Positions 1-10,599 of a stretch of DNA of 64,000 nucleotides are shown here, piece by piece; the stretch's first letter is position 1, and each line of letters opens with the position of its first letter. Both the position numbers and the translations under genes were made by a program. The notes beneath the pieces are model-generated. The model did no database searches. It was not told where the DNA came from and saw nothing but the letters and a program-made list of their open reading frames with translations. Source of the DNA: Engraulis encrasicolus (lineage: Eukaryota > Chordata > Actinopteri > Clupeiformes > Engraulidae); NCBI RefSeq assembly GCF_034702125.1, contig NC_085867.1, positions 43,271,483-43,335,482 of the forward strand, given 5' to 3'.

Positions 1-183
1 CATTGGACTGTAGGGACGAAGGGTTTCATTTAATTGGTAAAAAGTTATCCGAGACTAAGTGCTGTAGGATCAATGGGAAATGTTCGGAACATTGACGCAT
101 CGGACCAATGGTGCGTCGGAAAAATGAGCGGACCCCGTCATTGTCATCGTGAGGCCCTGTCCAGGAGGGAAAAATGTAAAAAC

Positions 184-314
184 CAGGGGTGCATTTCTGG
201 AAAGCGTAGTTGTTAGAAGTTAGCAACTTCGGTAGTTGCCAATGGAAAATTGCACCACAACCAAAAAAGTAGCTAACATAGTCAGCAACTACGCTTTCCA
301 GAAATGCACCCCAG
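184..314. mobile_element. Palindromic MITE, hAT-like ends
   Basis: The arms begin CAGGGGTGCATTTCTGGAAA on the left, with the inverted copy ending in GCACCCCAG on the right. About 30 bp of arm is almost perfect around a 70-bp centre. No convincing target duplication was found. A related GGGGTATTCCAGAAAGC sequence occurs at 9557. Confidence 0.6.
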
Positions 315-602
315 GTTTGTAATTTCCTTATTACTTTTCCTTTAGCGCAGAGCCTATGGTATAACCTACTGTCACCGGAATTTTGATGTCCTAATCTCTT
401 ACTTATGGCTCTCAGTAGTGTCATAGCAATGATGTTATGATGTACTTGAGTATTTTTAGCAAAGAGTGAATAGGCCCGTCGGCGACCCCATGTGCAGTAA
501 GAGGCTACGATCCGGTGTTGGAAAACAAACACACTCACAGCACAACATAAATGACCAGACTGGAGTAAGGTTACGGTCCATGCAGGGATGTGAGTCATCA
601 TT
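315..602. other. Intergenic, nothing recognised
   Basis: No coding, RNA or repeat signal was identified. A long minus-strand ORF crosses this stretch and the neighbouring MITE but has no protein-like composition. Confidence 0.5.
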
Positions 603-611
603 GCCTCATTA

Positions 612-802
612 CTCTTGTTTTTTTTTAAAGATTTGTTTTTGTCTTTTGTGACTTTATTGATGATAGGACAGTTTGAGAGGTGGACAGGAAGCGAATGGGG
701 AGAGAGAAATGGGAAGGGGTCGGCAAAGGACCCGGGCCGGGAATCGAACTTGGGTCGTCCGCATGGCAGACGAGTACCCTACCGGTTGGCCACGGCAGGG
801 CC
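612..802 (-). mobile_element. tRNA-derived SINE, full length
   Basis: The minus strand has a tRNA-like head (GCCGTGGCCAACCGGTAGGG as A-box region; AGTTCGATTCC as B box), then a body with TTCCTGTCCACCTCTCAA, and an A-rich tail. A perfect 9-bp target duplication, GCCTCATTA, flanks it at 603-611 and 803-811. The same family recurs at 7.6, 18.2, 35.5 and 44.3 kb. Confidence 0.85.
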
Positions 803-839
803 GCCTCATTAAAAAAAAATTGAAATAGAAGGGGACTCA

Positions 840-2100
840 CTGCACGGATTGCTGTTTTAGATACGGGGTTGTGTTGCTGTGCATATCACTCCTAGCCAGA
901 GCTTTTTTAACCAATAAGCAGGCTAGGCAGCTGCCTAGGGCCCCACCAAATTTGTCCATTGTAGGGGGGACCGCACCAGTCAGCCCCACCATGGTAAACA
1001 CCAGCGAAGGTACTTCAAGAGGGCCCCATGTCTATTGGGAGGGAAAGTGGAAAACAGCGATCCTAGCGGTTACGTTCCAAACACCAGGGTGATCCTATTG
1101 AAACTCCCATAGACAAGTTTTTAAAAAAATCACACAAAGATATGACTTGGAACTATAACACCAGACACATTTTTCAGCGTACACAATAGCATGAACTACT
1201 ACCTGTGAAAATCTTAAGTCATTTTTTGCCCTTTTAAGAAAAATACAAATTGTGCCAATCTGGTCGGAAACGGACTACAGCTCCCAGCATGCTGTGCTTC
1301 GCGCCTCGTTGACAACACAGAGAAACAAATGAACGCGAACGAACGCAAGTTCTTCGCATATCTTCACATTCTTGTAATCCTATGAGTTCCACATTGTCTT
1401 CTTATTACACATATATACACGCGATCATTTTGGTATGGTTTTAAATTCTCTAGTAGATATGATGGCTTCTGTGGTGACGAGTAACCACCTCTCTGGCTCA
1501 TGTTTGGCTATGCTAATTTGGCTATGCTAATTACATGGAGTAAACAAGCCACACATGCCAGTCAGTGTAGTTCTGTATTAGCTTTTTAAAGAATATTATA
1601 ATCAGCTCAGATCAGTGAAAAACCGAACATTTTACCACCTGATTCGATAAAACGGGCCAACATGCCCATAATATGACTGCCACTACTTCTACTTCGTCGT
1701 CAGGGCCGAGATGTAATTTTTCAAAGAAAAAAAACATTCATTTGTTGCAGGGGGTTGGAACGTTGCCAGCAGGGGGCGATGAGATTACTTTCCCTCCCTA
1801 TATTTTCCCTAGGGCCACCAAATGGCTAGAACCGCTGCTACTCCTAGCTAGCCAGGCCGCGCCCTCCTAGTGACGCGACACCTTCAGTGTTACTTCTAGT
1901 CAGGTCAAGAGCAATGAAAATATCGTTTCTGATCTCCCGAAAAAACTGGAACTCCACCGACTTTGTCGGACACCAGTCAACCAGTTACAAACTTAGGGAG
2001 GCGGGTGAACCGTGCCATTTGGGAAACGTTAATTGTTATGTTGTTGGTCAGACCAAGTCTCAAAGAGCTGTGAAAGTCGATGATAATCAGGCTCAGTTCA
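840..2100. other. Intergenic; no gene
   Basis: The sequence includes CTAGGGCCCCACCAAAT-like stretches at about 935 and 1808, suggesting remnants of an older repeat. The ORFs at 871-1092 and 1673-1870 are short and show no family similarity. Confidence 0.4.
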
Positions 2101-2170
2101 ACAAAGACGCTTTTGCACACCTCTGTAGTTGGGCAGGTGCTTAAGGATGTTATCCCAGCGGGGTTGTCAG

Positions 2171-2297
2171 TCAAGTGCAAAGAAATCCTGCACACTGTCC
2201 ATTCCACCAACAAACTTTAATACAACATTTCGGTCATCTGACCTTGTTCAGGTAACGCTGGTGGAATGGACAGTGTGCAGGATTTCTTTGCACTTGA
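2171..2297. repeat. Perfect 39-bp inverted repeat with motif-bearing loop
   Basis: The arms at 2171-2209 and 2259-2297 are exact reverse complements, and the loop is 49 nt. The loop (minus strand) has CTGAACAAGGTCAGATGACC followed by GAAATGTTG, a member of the hairpin motif family also seen at 2910, 11647 and 29260. The arm carries CAGTGTGCAG, which recurs in the other copies. Confidence 0.8.
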
Positions 2298-2312
2298 TGA
2301 TAATCAGGCTAA

Positions 2313-2682
2313 TGCCGTGTACAGACCAAGAGCGAACGGAGCGAATGAAGCGACGGAAGTCATTATTTCTCTATGGAGGGCACGCGACCTGCGCTACCAG
2401 AGCGAATTCGCCAGGAGCAAAGCTTCTTGCGCGACCAGAGCGAATTTTGAAGATGAAACTAAATCTAATCGCAGGCGAATTCGCTCTGACGCTGTTCGGC
2501 AAAAAAACGATAGCAACGTTCATATCTCCGAATGTCCCAGGCTGTCAAGCCAGAGCCGTTATGTGATTAGCTGAACCAAACATGTCAATGCTGCGTCAGG
2601 AGCGAATACAGCAAATTCAAGGCGAAACTTCTACTACCCACGCTACCAGGCAGCGTAGTTCGCTCTTGGTCTGGACACGGCA
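2313..2682 (+). mobile_element. PIF/Harbinger-like MITE, 370 bp
   Basis: The terminal inverted repeats begin TGCCGTGTACAGACCAAGAG and end with the matching ...GGTCTGGACACGGCA. A 3-bp TAA target duplication is at 310-312 (i.e. 2310-2312) and 2683-2685. A second copy lies at 54884-55246. The TIR length and TWA-type duplication fit Harbinger. The ORFs across it are not transposase. Confidence 0.8.
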
Positions 2683-2825
2683 TAACTCCTAGCACCGTGG
2701 TCATCAGCATGATGAGGCCTGGCTGCTTGGCTCCTTGTAATTCGTTATCATGGAAGAAAGAGTGTAGTGGAAAGTGCGCACATCCAGCAAAAAAGCATCA
2801 GCAGGCGCCAAATAAAAAAATTGTC

Positions 2826-2992
2826 ACATGTAGGAGCGGGAAAAGGATCTGCACACTGCTTGCAAAAGACTTAATTTATTAGGAGCAACGTTTCAATCAT
2901 AGATGATGCCTGAAGAAGATCTATGATCGAAACGTTGCTCCTAATAAATTAGCTTGCAAGCAGTGTGCAGATCCTTTCCCGCTCCTACATGT
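2826..2992. repeat. Long palindrome with hairpin motif at its centre
   Basis: The left arm (acatgtaggagcgg...) and right arm (...gctcctacatgt) pair over about 75 bp. The centre at 2910-2937 reads CTGAAGAA, GATC-TAT-GATC, then GAAACGTTG. The right arm contains AATAAA and CAGTGTGCAG. Confidence 0.85.
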
Positions 2993-3093
2993 TATCATGG
3001 AAGAAAGCCATGCCATGGATTTGAGATGGATCGACTGGAGGCGAGCTGAGCTATGGGCGGGATAAAGGGAAGGGAAAGAGTGTGAATTGATCT

Positions 3094-3189
3094 GCTGTGG
3101 TCAGGTTGCGACCCACTGCTATGGTCGGGTTGCGACCCACTGCTATGGTCAGGTTGCGACCCACTGCTATGGTCGGGTTGCGAACCACT
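3094..3189. repeat. 24-bp tandem repeat, four units
   Basis: The unit is GCTATGGTCRGGTTGCGACC plus CACT, repeated four times in 96 bp with A/G alternation at the tenth base. Confidence 0.9.
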
Positions 3190-3266
3190 GCGAGACCCTA
3201 TTATTAGCATGTCAGGCAACAGGAGTCTGCACAGGCCTCATCTATCATGGCTGCACTGCACTGACC

Positions 3267-3267
<1 letters not shown>

Positions 3268-3354
<87 letters not shown>

Positions 3355-3388
3355 CTCTCTCACTCACACACGCTCTCTCTCTTTCTCT

Positions 3389-3435
<47 letters not shown>

Positions 3436-3438
3436 ACA

Positions 3439-3529
<91 letters not shown>

Positions 3530-3551
3530 TCTCTCTCTCTCTCTCTCCTTC

Positions 3552-3648
<97 letters not shown>
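3268..3648. repeat. Compound (CA)n/(CT)n microsatellite, about 380 bp
   Basis: Alternating blocks of CA and CT dinucleotides, the longest simple repeat in the left half. All ORFs reading His-Thr or Ser-Leu here are artefacts of the repeat. Confidence 0.98.
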
Positions 3649-3649
<1 letters not shown>

Positions 3650-3953
3650 CTGGCTGAATAATTACTACTTTCACCATTTCTTGGTGAAAAGTTCACGACC
3701 AGCAACCCTTAATTGCATTTTAAATGCCATAGTTGTAGAAGCAAGATGGCCAGGTCGAACAGGGATCCTTCCTCATCACCTCAAGGATTCACACCACATC
3801 TACAAGCTCCTCTATGTCCTTATATAGCTCTCTCCCTCCCTCCCAATTTATATGCTGAAATAAACGTAGCAATAAAAAAAACATACATTGTGTGTACATG
3901 AATATAAAAGCAAGTTTAAAGTGCACTTAACTGTGACATCTCATTTACCCCCT

Positions 3954-3954
<1 letters not shown>

Positions 3955-4015
<61 letters not shown>
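3955..4015. repeat. (CT)n microsatellite
   Basis: About 60 bp of nearly pure CT. Confidence 0.97.
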
Positions 4016-4018
<3 letters not shown>

Positions 4019-4144
4019 TTGAAGAGCCAGTGAATTCCAGAGCCTCACCACCTTTTGGGCATCATGCCTGGCTGCCTCGACTACCACGTGGCCAGCTCTT
4101 CCCCATGAAGCCTCCTGCTGTGCTGTTCTCCTGCTGTTCTGCCC

Positions 4145-4619
4145 ACTCCCCTCCCTTGTCCTCCTCTCTCCAAACCTCCTCTCCCTTGTCCTCCTCTCTC
4201 CAAACCTCCTCTCTCCAAACCTCCTCTCCCTTGTCCTCCTCTCTCCAAACCTCCTCTCCCTTGTCCTCCTCTCTCCAAACCTCCTCTCTCCAAACCTCCT
4301 CTCTCTTGTCCTCCTCTCTCCAAACCTCCTCTCCTTTGTCCTCCTCTCTCCAAACCTCCTCTCCCTTGTCCTCCTCTCTCTCAAACCTCCTCTCCCTTGC
4401 CCTCCTCTCTCCAAACCTCCTCTCTCTTGTCCTCCTCTCTCCACACCTCCTCTCTCCAAACATCCTCTCTCTTGCCCTCCTCTCTCCAAACCTCCTCTCC
4501 CTTGTTCTACTCTCTCCAAACCTCCTCTCCCTTGTCCTCTCTCCAAACTTCCTCTCCCTCGTCCTCCTCTCTCCAAACCTCCTCTCCCTTGTTCTCCTCT
4601 CTCCAAACCTCCTCTCTTT
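4145..4619. repeat. Minisatellite with 30-bp unit and 15-bp half unit
   Basis: CT-rich units of the form CTCTCCAAACCTCCT (15 bp), alone or joined to CTCCCTTGTCCTCCT (15 bp) to make 30 bp. Most units keep a 15-bp multiple, so one frame stays open as Thr-Ser-Ser-Leu-Gln type repeats. No other sign of coding function is seen. Confidence 0.92.
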
Positions 4620-4759
4620 TTTGATCATTTTGGCATAGTAGTGTAGTTTGAAGTTGTTTTGCAGTGCTTAGCACGGTGATACAGAGTGAACTGTACATGT
4701 ATGTCTATGGTTTGAACACCAGCCGTTGGTTTCACACCTACTCTGCTGTTGATTTAGAC

Positions 4760-4970
4760 CAATGGTTCTTACCCTATTTTGAACACACGCCCCCTTGTCC
4801 TCATCATATGCCTGCCAACGCCCCTTTAGTATTGAAAAATGAAGCAGAATAATGCCCCCCCATTTGAAGCTTTCTGCCTCTTCCCATCTCAACTGTCTCC
4901 TTTGCAACCCCTCCCCCAAGGGCTCCCTAGCGCCCCCTGAAGGGCTGTAGAGCCCCCGTTGAGAAACACT
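4760..4970. mobile_element. hAT-like MITE, GTTGAGAAACACT family
   Basis: The left end is CAATGGTTCTTACCC and the right end GTTGAGAAACACT, with CCCCC-rich subterminal sequence. Relatives are at 25831-26072, 53105-53339 and the right edge (63872 onward). No clear target duplication is seen here. Confidence 0.65.
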
Positions 4971-4983
4971 AAGCTACGTAGAC

Positions 4984-5321
4984 CAGGGGTATTCAATTAC
5001 ATTTCAACGAGGGCCACTTTTTCAAATTCCTCCCAATAAAGGGGGCGAACTATGCATATGTTTTATGTCAATGAAAAAAATATGGGAGACTTCATTGAAG
5101 TGGAGGGTCTGGGGGTCCTCCCCCAGAAAACTTTGCATTTCTTAGATGTAATTATCTGCATTTTAACGTCCCGTGTCCCATTTCAGCATGATAAAGGAGC
5201 CCATACTTTTATCTCTTAATTCCAAAAAAACGATTCTGTATTTGAAGGGGCTTGTGGGGGGCCAGAACCTTGCTGTCCAAGGGCCGCATCTGGCCCCAGG
5301 GCCGCCATTTGAATAGCCCTG
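4984..5321. mobile_element. hAT-like MITE with perfect 8-bp duplication
   Basis: The ends are CAGGGGTATTCAATTAC and ...TTTGAATAGCCCTG. ACGTAGAC flanks it at 4976-4983 and 5322-5329. The CAGGG termini and 8-bp duplication are hAT (Charlie-type) hallmarks. Confidence 0.88.
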
Positions 5322-5329
5322 ACGTAGAC

Positions 5330-5802
5330 TGTCGTTTTCATGTTATTAGCTATTCTGCTCTGCTATCCTTTGCACCTCCTTTCCAATCCTCTCCTCTCCC
5401 CTCCCTTCCTCTCCTCTCCTTCATGGCCCTGTTCTCCAAAAACACACAAACATCGACTTGAGGCATTCTGGCCCCTGTGTGTGAAAACCCCTTAAACCAA
5501 CCAGAAACTCTGATGTCAGAACTCGAAGAAGACTAACTGTCAGATGTCAAACACCGTATGTGACAAAAAATACGTACAGACACAGAAACAGAAACACAGA
5601 CACACACACACACACACACATAAACCCTTTCTCCTAACATTCCCAATGGCACTGGTGGACAGACTGTATGGCAGAGAGTGACTACAGGAACACAAACAGA
5701 GATCCCAAGGAGACGCCAACCATGTTTCATACTGACTGTGTTAGTAGCAAAATATACAAAGTACCTATGTACGCGTACATGTATGTACTGAGTAACCGCA
5801 CA
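5330..5802. other. Intergenic; short (CA)n at 5596-5620
   Basis: Apart from a 12-unit CA run and pyrimidine-rich sequence at 5370-5420, no feature was recognised. Confidence 0.5.
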
Positions 5803-6088
5803 AATACACCGGCCGCGATTCTGGAGACTAGAAGCGATTTGCGCGACGGGAGCGACAGTTTGTAGTTGAACTCCTGGGAATATTATGCAAATTAGCTATG
5901 ACACGGTTCGGCGACAGCCGCCATAAGCCAATGACTGTATAGAGGTCAGTGGCCACAGCCAATGGGAATGTTGGAATGCTTGCATTCTGCTTTTAACGGA
6001 CATACTCTAGTCGCTTTAATCGCTCGTATCACTCTTGCTGCACAGAAGCAATTCTCTGTCGCTTGGATCTCGTCGCGGCCAGTGTATT
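5803..6088. mobile_element. MITE with AATACACYGGCCGCGA inverted ends
   Basis: The left end AATACACCGGCCGCGA pairs with the right end TCGCGGCCAGTGTATT, followed internally by GAAGCGA/TCGCTTGG. The target duplication is unclear. The GC-rich TIR contrasts with the AT-rich surroundings. Confidence 0.6.
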
Positions 6089-6626
6089 CCCTCGGTAAGA
6101 CCCATGTTGTGAGGCTTTTTTTTTCGATTCACAAATGCTGCTCTTGGGACTGGTTTGTGTTGTGTGTGTTTATGTATGTATAGGTTTATCGTATAATGTG
6201 TAGACTTAAACAGCTACAGTACATCGATACCAGCTACATACTATCCCCGTGATGACCTTTTTCATCAACCTTGAGAGGCTCTTACTATGGTAAATGTGAT
6301 GATATTCACTGGTTTAGTTGGATTTCACTCCCCTTTTTTGCTTGCTGTCATTTTTTTTATTGATACCATCTTTTTTCGTCATAAGAGATGTGTTCTTTGT
6401 CTCAGGGATGTTTAATAAATTGATCATATACAGTGATGAGGTAAAGAGAGGGCATTAACATGCTATATAGCAAGGGTTCTTCTACGTGTGTGTTATTTCC
6501 AGCGTCCACTTGTGTTGTGTCTATAGGGCCTGTATTTATACATTTAAGTTGTGTATATATGATTTATCGGATGGGATGATGCCAGTGTGGATTGAGGCAC
6601 TGTGGCTGTGTCTTATTTCATCAGAA

Positions 6627-6724
6627 TTTATTTTTCTCTGCTCAGTTCTTTTCTGATATAAACATATATACTGTATTTATTTTTCACTGCTCAGCTCTTT
6701 TCTGATATAAACATATATACTGTA
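6627..6724. repeat. 49-bp tandem duplication
   Basis: Two adjacent copies of a 49-bp unit beginning TTTATTTTTCWCTGCTCAG differ at very few positions. Confidence 0.9.
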
Positions 6725-7306
6725 TTTGGACTCTGCCTCAATAACGTATTTAGGACTGTGCGGTCATACTGTATAAAGGTCCATCTGCTGGTTTTACGGT
6801 AAGCTGGTGAATTACTGTAGGCTATTCGTTCAGTAAATAGCTGACTTTTGTGTGCTCATCTGCTGTTTGATAACACAGAGACCTCTATGTGGACTCTAAA
6901 GGAGAACTATTTACTTGTAAGTACTAGATACTATGTCAGATCCAAGTGTTTATTTATTTTTTTGTATGGTGCTACTGCTATAGGCTTACAGTTCATGCTA
7001 GTTCCCAGCAAAAGCATCATTCAAATTCAAAACAATGTATTCCATCTGACGTTGATGATGTTTTCATGGCTACTTTATGTACCATGTTGTCTTGCCTCTT
7101 TTGAAGAGCATCTTTAGAAATAAAAGATTGGGACAACCGAGTTTCAGCGGGAATTTTGTGATTTATTTTCCCAAAAGCGTAATGCAATGTCCCCTCAGTG
7201 AAAGCAGAGTTGGTTTGTTTTCATAAATATGGTGTGGGCTGCTGGGGAAAAGTAATGCAGTTCTGACCAGGACTTAATGTTTTTTCACATCAGCAAGTTT
7301 GAGTGA

Positions 7307-7358
7307 CGAGGTGTGTGTGTGTGTGTGCGTGTGCGTGTGTGCGTCTGTCTGTCTGTCC

Positions 7359-7434
<76 letters not shown>

Positions 7435-7437
7435 TTG
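7307..7437. repeat. (GT)n-(CT)n-(GT)n microsatellite
   Basis: Imperfect GT/GC, then about 65 bp of CT, then GT. Confidence 0.95.
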
Positions 7438-7627
7438 TGTCTAATAGAAATACAAAAGAGAACATAAAAGATAGCATGGATAAAGGATTGGTTCTGCAGG
7501 ATTTGTCCATCATCAATCAGAGATATTGTTTTAAGTCCAAGTGCTCCTTCCTTGTGGCACAGACTAAACTGCATCCATAAATAATGCAAAGGGCAACCCG
7601 CATAGATTTTTTTTACATTTTAAAGGT

Positions 7628-7797
7628 ATTTGTTTTTTTTTTTATACCTTTATTGTGACAGGACAGTTACAGAGGGACAGGAAATTGGCAGGCAGAGAGA
7701 GATGGGGGATGGTTCGGTAAATGACCCGGGTCGGAATCTAACACAGGTTGCTGGCGTAGTAACCCAGTGCCCTACCGTTAGGCCACGGCAGTGCCAA
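7628..7797 (-). mobile_element. tRNA-derived SINE, second copy
   Basis: The minus-strand head reads GCCGTGGCCTAACGGTAGGG and the body resembles the 612-802 copy. The B box is eroded (GTTAGATTCC). The poly-A tail appears as poly-T on the plus strand at 7629-7642. Confidence 0.75.
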
Positions 7798-7982
7798 CTT
7801 GAACAGAAATTAACTGGTGAAAAAAAAACTGAATTTGACTTTAATGCTGCCAAGGGCTGAATGATGCATTTGATCAGGCAAAGCTGCCTTTGTCTGGTGA
7901 GTTACCACAGTCGTTTGGAGGTTTCGGGGTGCACTCATTCACAAAGGAAATAATCTAGGTGCCAGACAAAAGTAGTAATAAC

Positions 7983-8160
7983 CAGTGGTGTAGTCTACTT
8001 TTTTATGGTGGGTATACTGTATATTTGAGCATTTTTTGAAGTGGGTATACTATTTGTGCTATTCAAAATAATGGATCAATCAATTTTAAGTACTGAAATC
8101 CCTGAAATTTAGAAGTGGGTATACTCCGTATACCAGCGTTCTACGTAGACTACACCACTG
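7983..8160. mobile_element. hAT MITE with perfect 8-bp duplication and 16-bp inverted repeats
   Basis: The ends CAGTGGTGTAGTCTAC and GTAGACTACACCACTG are exact inverted copies. GTAATAAC flanks at 7975-7982 and 8161-8168. The 178-bp length and perfect ends suggest a recent insertion. Confidence 0.93.
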
Positions 8161-8231
8161 GTAATAACACATAGACACATACTAAGACAAACAGAGACTC
8201 AGCCAGTTACAGAAGCAGTAACTAGTGAGAG

Positions 8232-8402
8232 AGAGAGTGGTCTGCACACCACAGTAGTCGTATGCTCCAAAAATGTATTTTAAGATTTCTCAAGGCTGAG
8301 GAAGACTCCGAGGAAGATACGACATGAGGATCAAGACGTTGCCTTGAAGCAAAGTAATAAAAAAACATTTTTGGAGCATGCAACCAGTGTGCAGAACTCT
8401 CT
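8232..8402. repeat. Palindrome with degenerate hairpin motif
   Basis: The arms gtctgcacacc...atgctccaaaaatg and catttttggagcatgc...gtgtgcagaac pair with mismatches. The centre carries CTGAGGAAG at 8296 and AAGACGTTG further on, then AATAAA and CAGTGTGCAG. Confidence 0.65.
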
Positions 8403-8403
8403 A

Positions 8404-8433
8404 TCTGTCTGTCTGTGTCTCTGTCTGTCTCTG

Positions 8434-8517
<84 letters not shown>

Positions 8518-8518
8518 A

Positions 8519-8589
<71 letters not shown>
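8404..8589. repeat. Compound (CT)n/(CA)n microsatellite
   Basis: CT and CTGT units followed by more than 120 bp of CA with one interruption at 8517. Confidence 0.97.
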
Positions 8590-8590
<1 letters not shown>

Positions 8591-8649
8591 AAGTTACCAC
8601 TGTGCCACAGTAACATAATCGGAACCCTGTACAGTACATGTGTAAGCAC

Positions 8650-9640
8650 ATGGGTCAGAAGGGTTGTAGAACAGAAAATGGATAGCTGCCAACAAATACT
8701 CAAGCCCACGTGGGAAGCCCTACGGGACTGGTGAAACAACCATTCCTGATGTAAATAAGTCTAAAACAATATCAAAATAAACAGACAGAACTGCCATGTA
8801 GAAACACAGACCCACCATTGACCTTGGCAACATGCAATCTGTGTAGGTTTACAGACTTTGACAGCGTGGCCACTGTTGCCAACATAAAATATCAGGTTAT
8901 TTAATGATGTCTCCACCCAGAAAAAAAATCTGAACATGCAGTTGAAAGACAAGACACAGGGCAATACAGAGAAAACACCTTTTGTTACTTCAACAGCCCC
9001 TCTTATATATTTGCTGTTTCCAGAATGGCAATGAGCAAGTCATAATGTATTACCAGCGACGGTCCATTAGAATTAAAAGAATCTTTGGTATTACTAAAGA
9101 CTCTCATATATAATGCTGTAGTACAATGGTAGCTCTAATGTTTTTTTTCAGTAGCGTTCTACTAGCAGAACAGTGTGCATTATAGCATACGAGGGTTGAA
9201 CCTTATTCACTAACGTATAAGGCATAACAAGGGCCTCAAACACTTTGCCCCCAAAATTGGGGCCTCCTAAATTGACATTGACTAAAAACGTCATGAAAAA
9301 AATATTAAATTGCCTTTTAAAACACATTTATTGGTTTTCGGATATACTAGAATTATGAATACTGGAATTATTACTATTATTATTACCGGTATTATAATTA
9401 GTCATGAGGGGGGCCTCCTGACCAGTTATGATTAGGGCCTCCAAAACCTTAGCAGCGGCCCTGCTTGCAAGATGGTGCTGCTGATAGAACAGAATACAAG
9501 TCCCAAATGCATACGTACACGCAGAGTGTCTCAATCAGCAAACCCACTTCCCCTGAGGGGTATTCCAGAAAGCAGATTTAGTAACTTATCTAGGTATGAT
9601 ACACAAATAGCCCAAACGTTATTTTAGATCTACTAACTAG
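8650..9640. other. Intergenic with old repeat remnants
   Basis: Around 9003-9200 there are diverged pieces of the TTGCTGTTACCAGAATGGCA family. Around 9228-9463 there are pieces of a GGGCCTC-rich hAT-like element with an AGCGGCCCTGC right end. No gene. Confidence 0.4.
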
Positions 9641-9699
9641 ATAGATAGATCGATAGATAGATAATGTATGAATGAATGAATGAATGAATGAATGAATGT
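9640..9699. repeat. (GATA)n and (GAAT)n tetranucleotide repeats
   Basis: About six GATA units with one change, followed by eight GAAT units. Confidence 0.92.
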
Positions 9700-10429
9700 C
9701 AGGAGACTGTCAGGAGCAGTGAGAATTGCGGTGAAGATTGCTGCATAGGTAATTTCTAGGCATCGGGATCCATGGTATATGGATAGTATGGAAAGTGGAG
9801 GAAGTTGCTGAGCAGACTAGAGCTATCTCATGGATCCCAAAGGAAGCTAAGGAGCAGGCGAATTACTGTAAGGAAGTGTGTGGATGATGACCTTGACTTT
9901 CACCTTTTCGTTGCTGAATAAATGTGGATCAGCTACCTGTACCAAGACTGTTATTACAGAGTCCCCTGCCTATACTCTATTTTATAATCATCACCAGCCA
10001 CACACAACCATAATCATTGCCAAATTAGGGAATCTCCACAGCATACAAAATATTCAGGAAATAATACAATATTTTTGTTTCGGAAACATGATTAGGAAAA
10101 GGCATATGTGTTTTTTAAATTATTAAATGCCCTGTTGGATGGGAGGATGAGAGCTGTCAAGAGGTGCGGGAGTGTAGCAGAATTCTTTAATAAAAATACT
10201 AGAAATGTAAATTAATTTAAGGCAACTTGGAAACTGTGTCTATATTTTTGGGCATTTCAAAACATTTTGCTTTTGTACAGCAGGCCTCCAAACTATTCTG
10301 TAACTTTCATTGATGACTTTACAGAACTAATAGAAGCCTTCTCCATAAATCAAACCAACAGGAACCATCTTCATGATCGAAACTTTACAGTAAATGCTTT
10401 CAATTGCCATTATGGTTGCTACTGTACAG
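9700..10429. other. Intergenic, nothing recognised
   Basis: AT-rich unique-looking sequence. ORFs at 9878-10126 and 10267-10455 have no similarity that can be named. Confidence 0.4.
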
Positions 10430-10598
10430 GAGTAATACAAAATCAGGAAGTCTGAAGCTCACACTCAATAAAAAATCAGAAGAGATGCCCAAATAAAGTG
10501 GGTTTTTGATGAGATCATTAAAACCCCACTTTATTTGGGCATCTCTTCTGATTTTTTGCTGAGTGTGAGCTTCAGACTTCCTGATTTTGTATTACTCT
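10430..10598. repeat. Near-perfect 78-bp-arm palindrome
   Basis: The left arm from 10430 (ggagtaatacaaaatcagg...) and the right arm ending 10598 (...attttgtattactct) pair over about 78 bp with few mismatches around a loop of about 13 nt. Confidence 0.92.
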
Positions 10599-10599
10599 A

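Noticed and set aside
26..601. 191-codon minus ORF at the left edge
   Set aside because: It spans a palindromic MITE and intergenic DNA, with odd composition and no family.
2129..2574. Overlapping 145- and 102-codon ORFs
   Set aside because: They cross the border of a palindrome and a Harbinger-like MITE; the similar peptide at 55003-55242 is explained by the second MITE copy.
3094..3189. CRISPR-like spaced repeats
   Set aside because: A plain 24-bp tandem repeat with no spacers, in vertebrate DNA.
3087..3827. Long ORFs reading (HT)n, (CV)n, (LS)n or (RE)n here and at other simple repeats
   Set aside because: Products of dinucleotide repeats, which are open in most frames; no flanking protein-like sequence or start context.
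4030..4638. 202-codon Ser/Leu-rich ORF
   Set aside because: A minisatellite with 15-bp units keeps the frame open; no sign of a gene.
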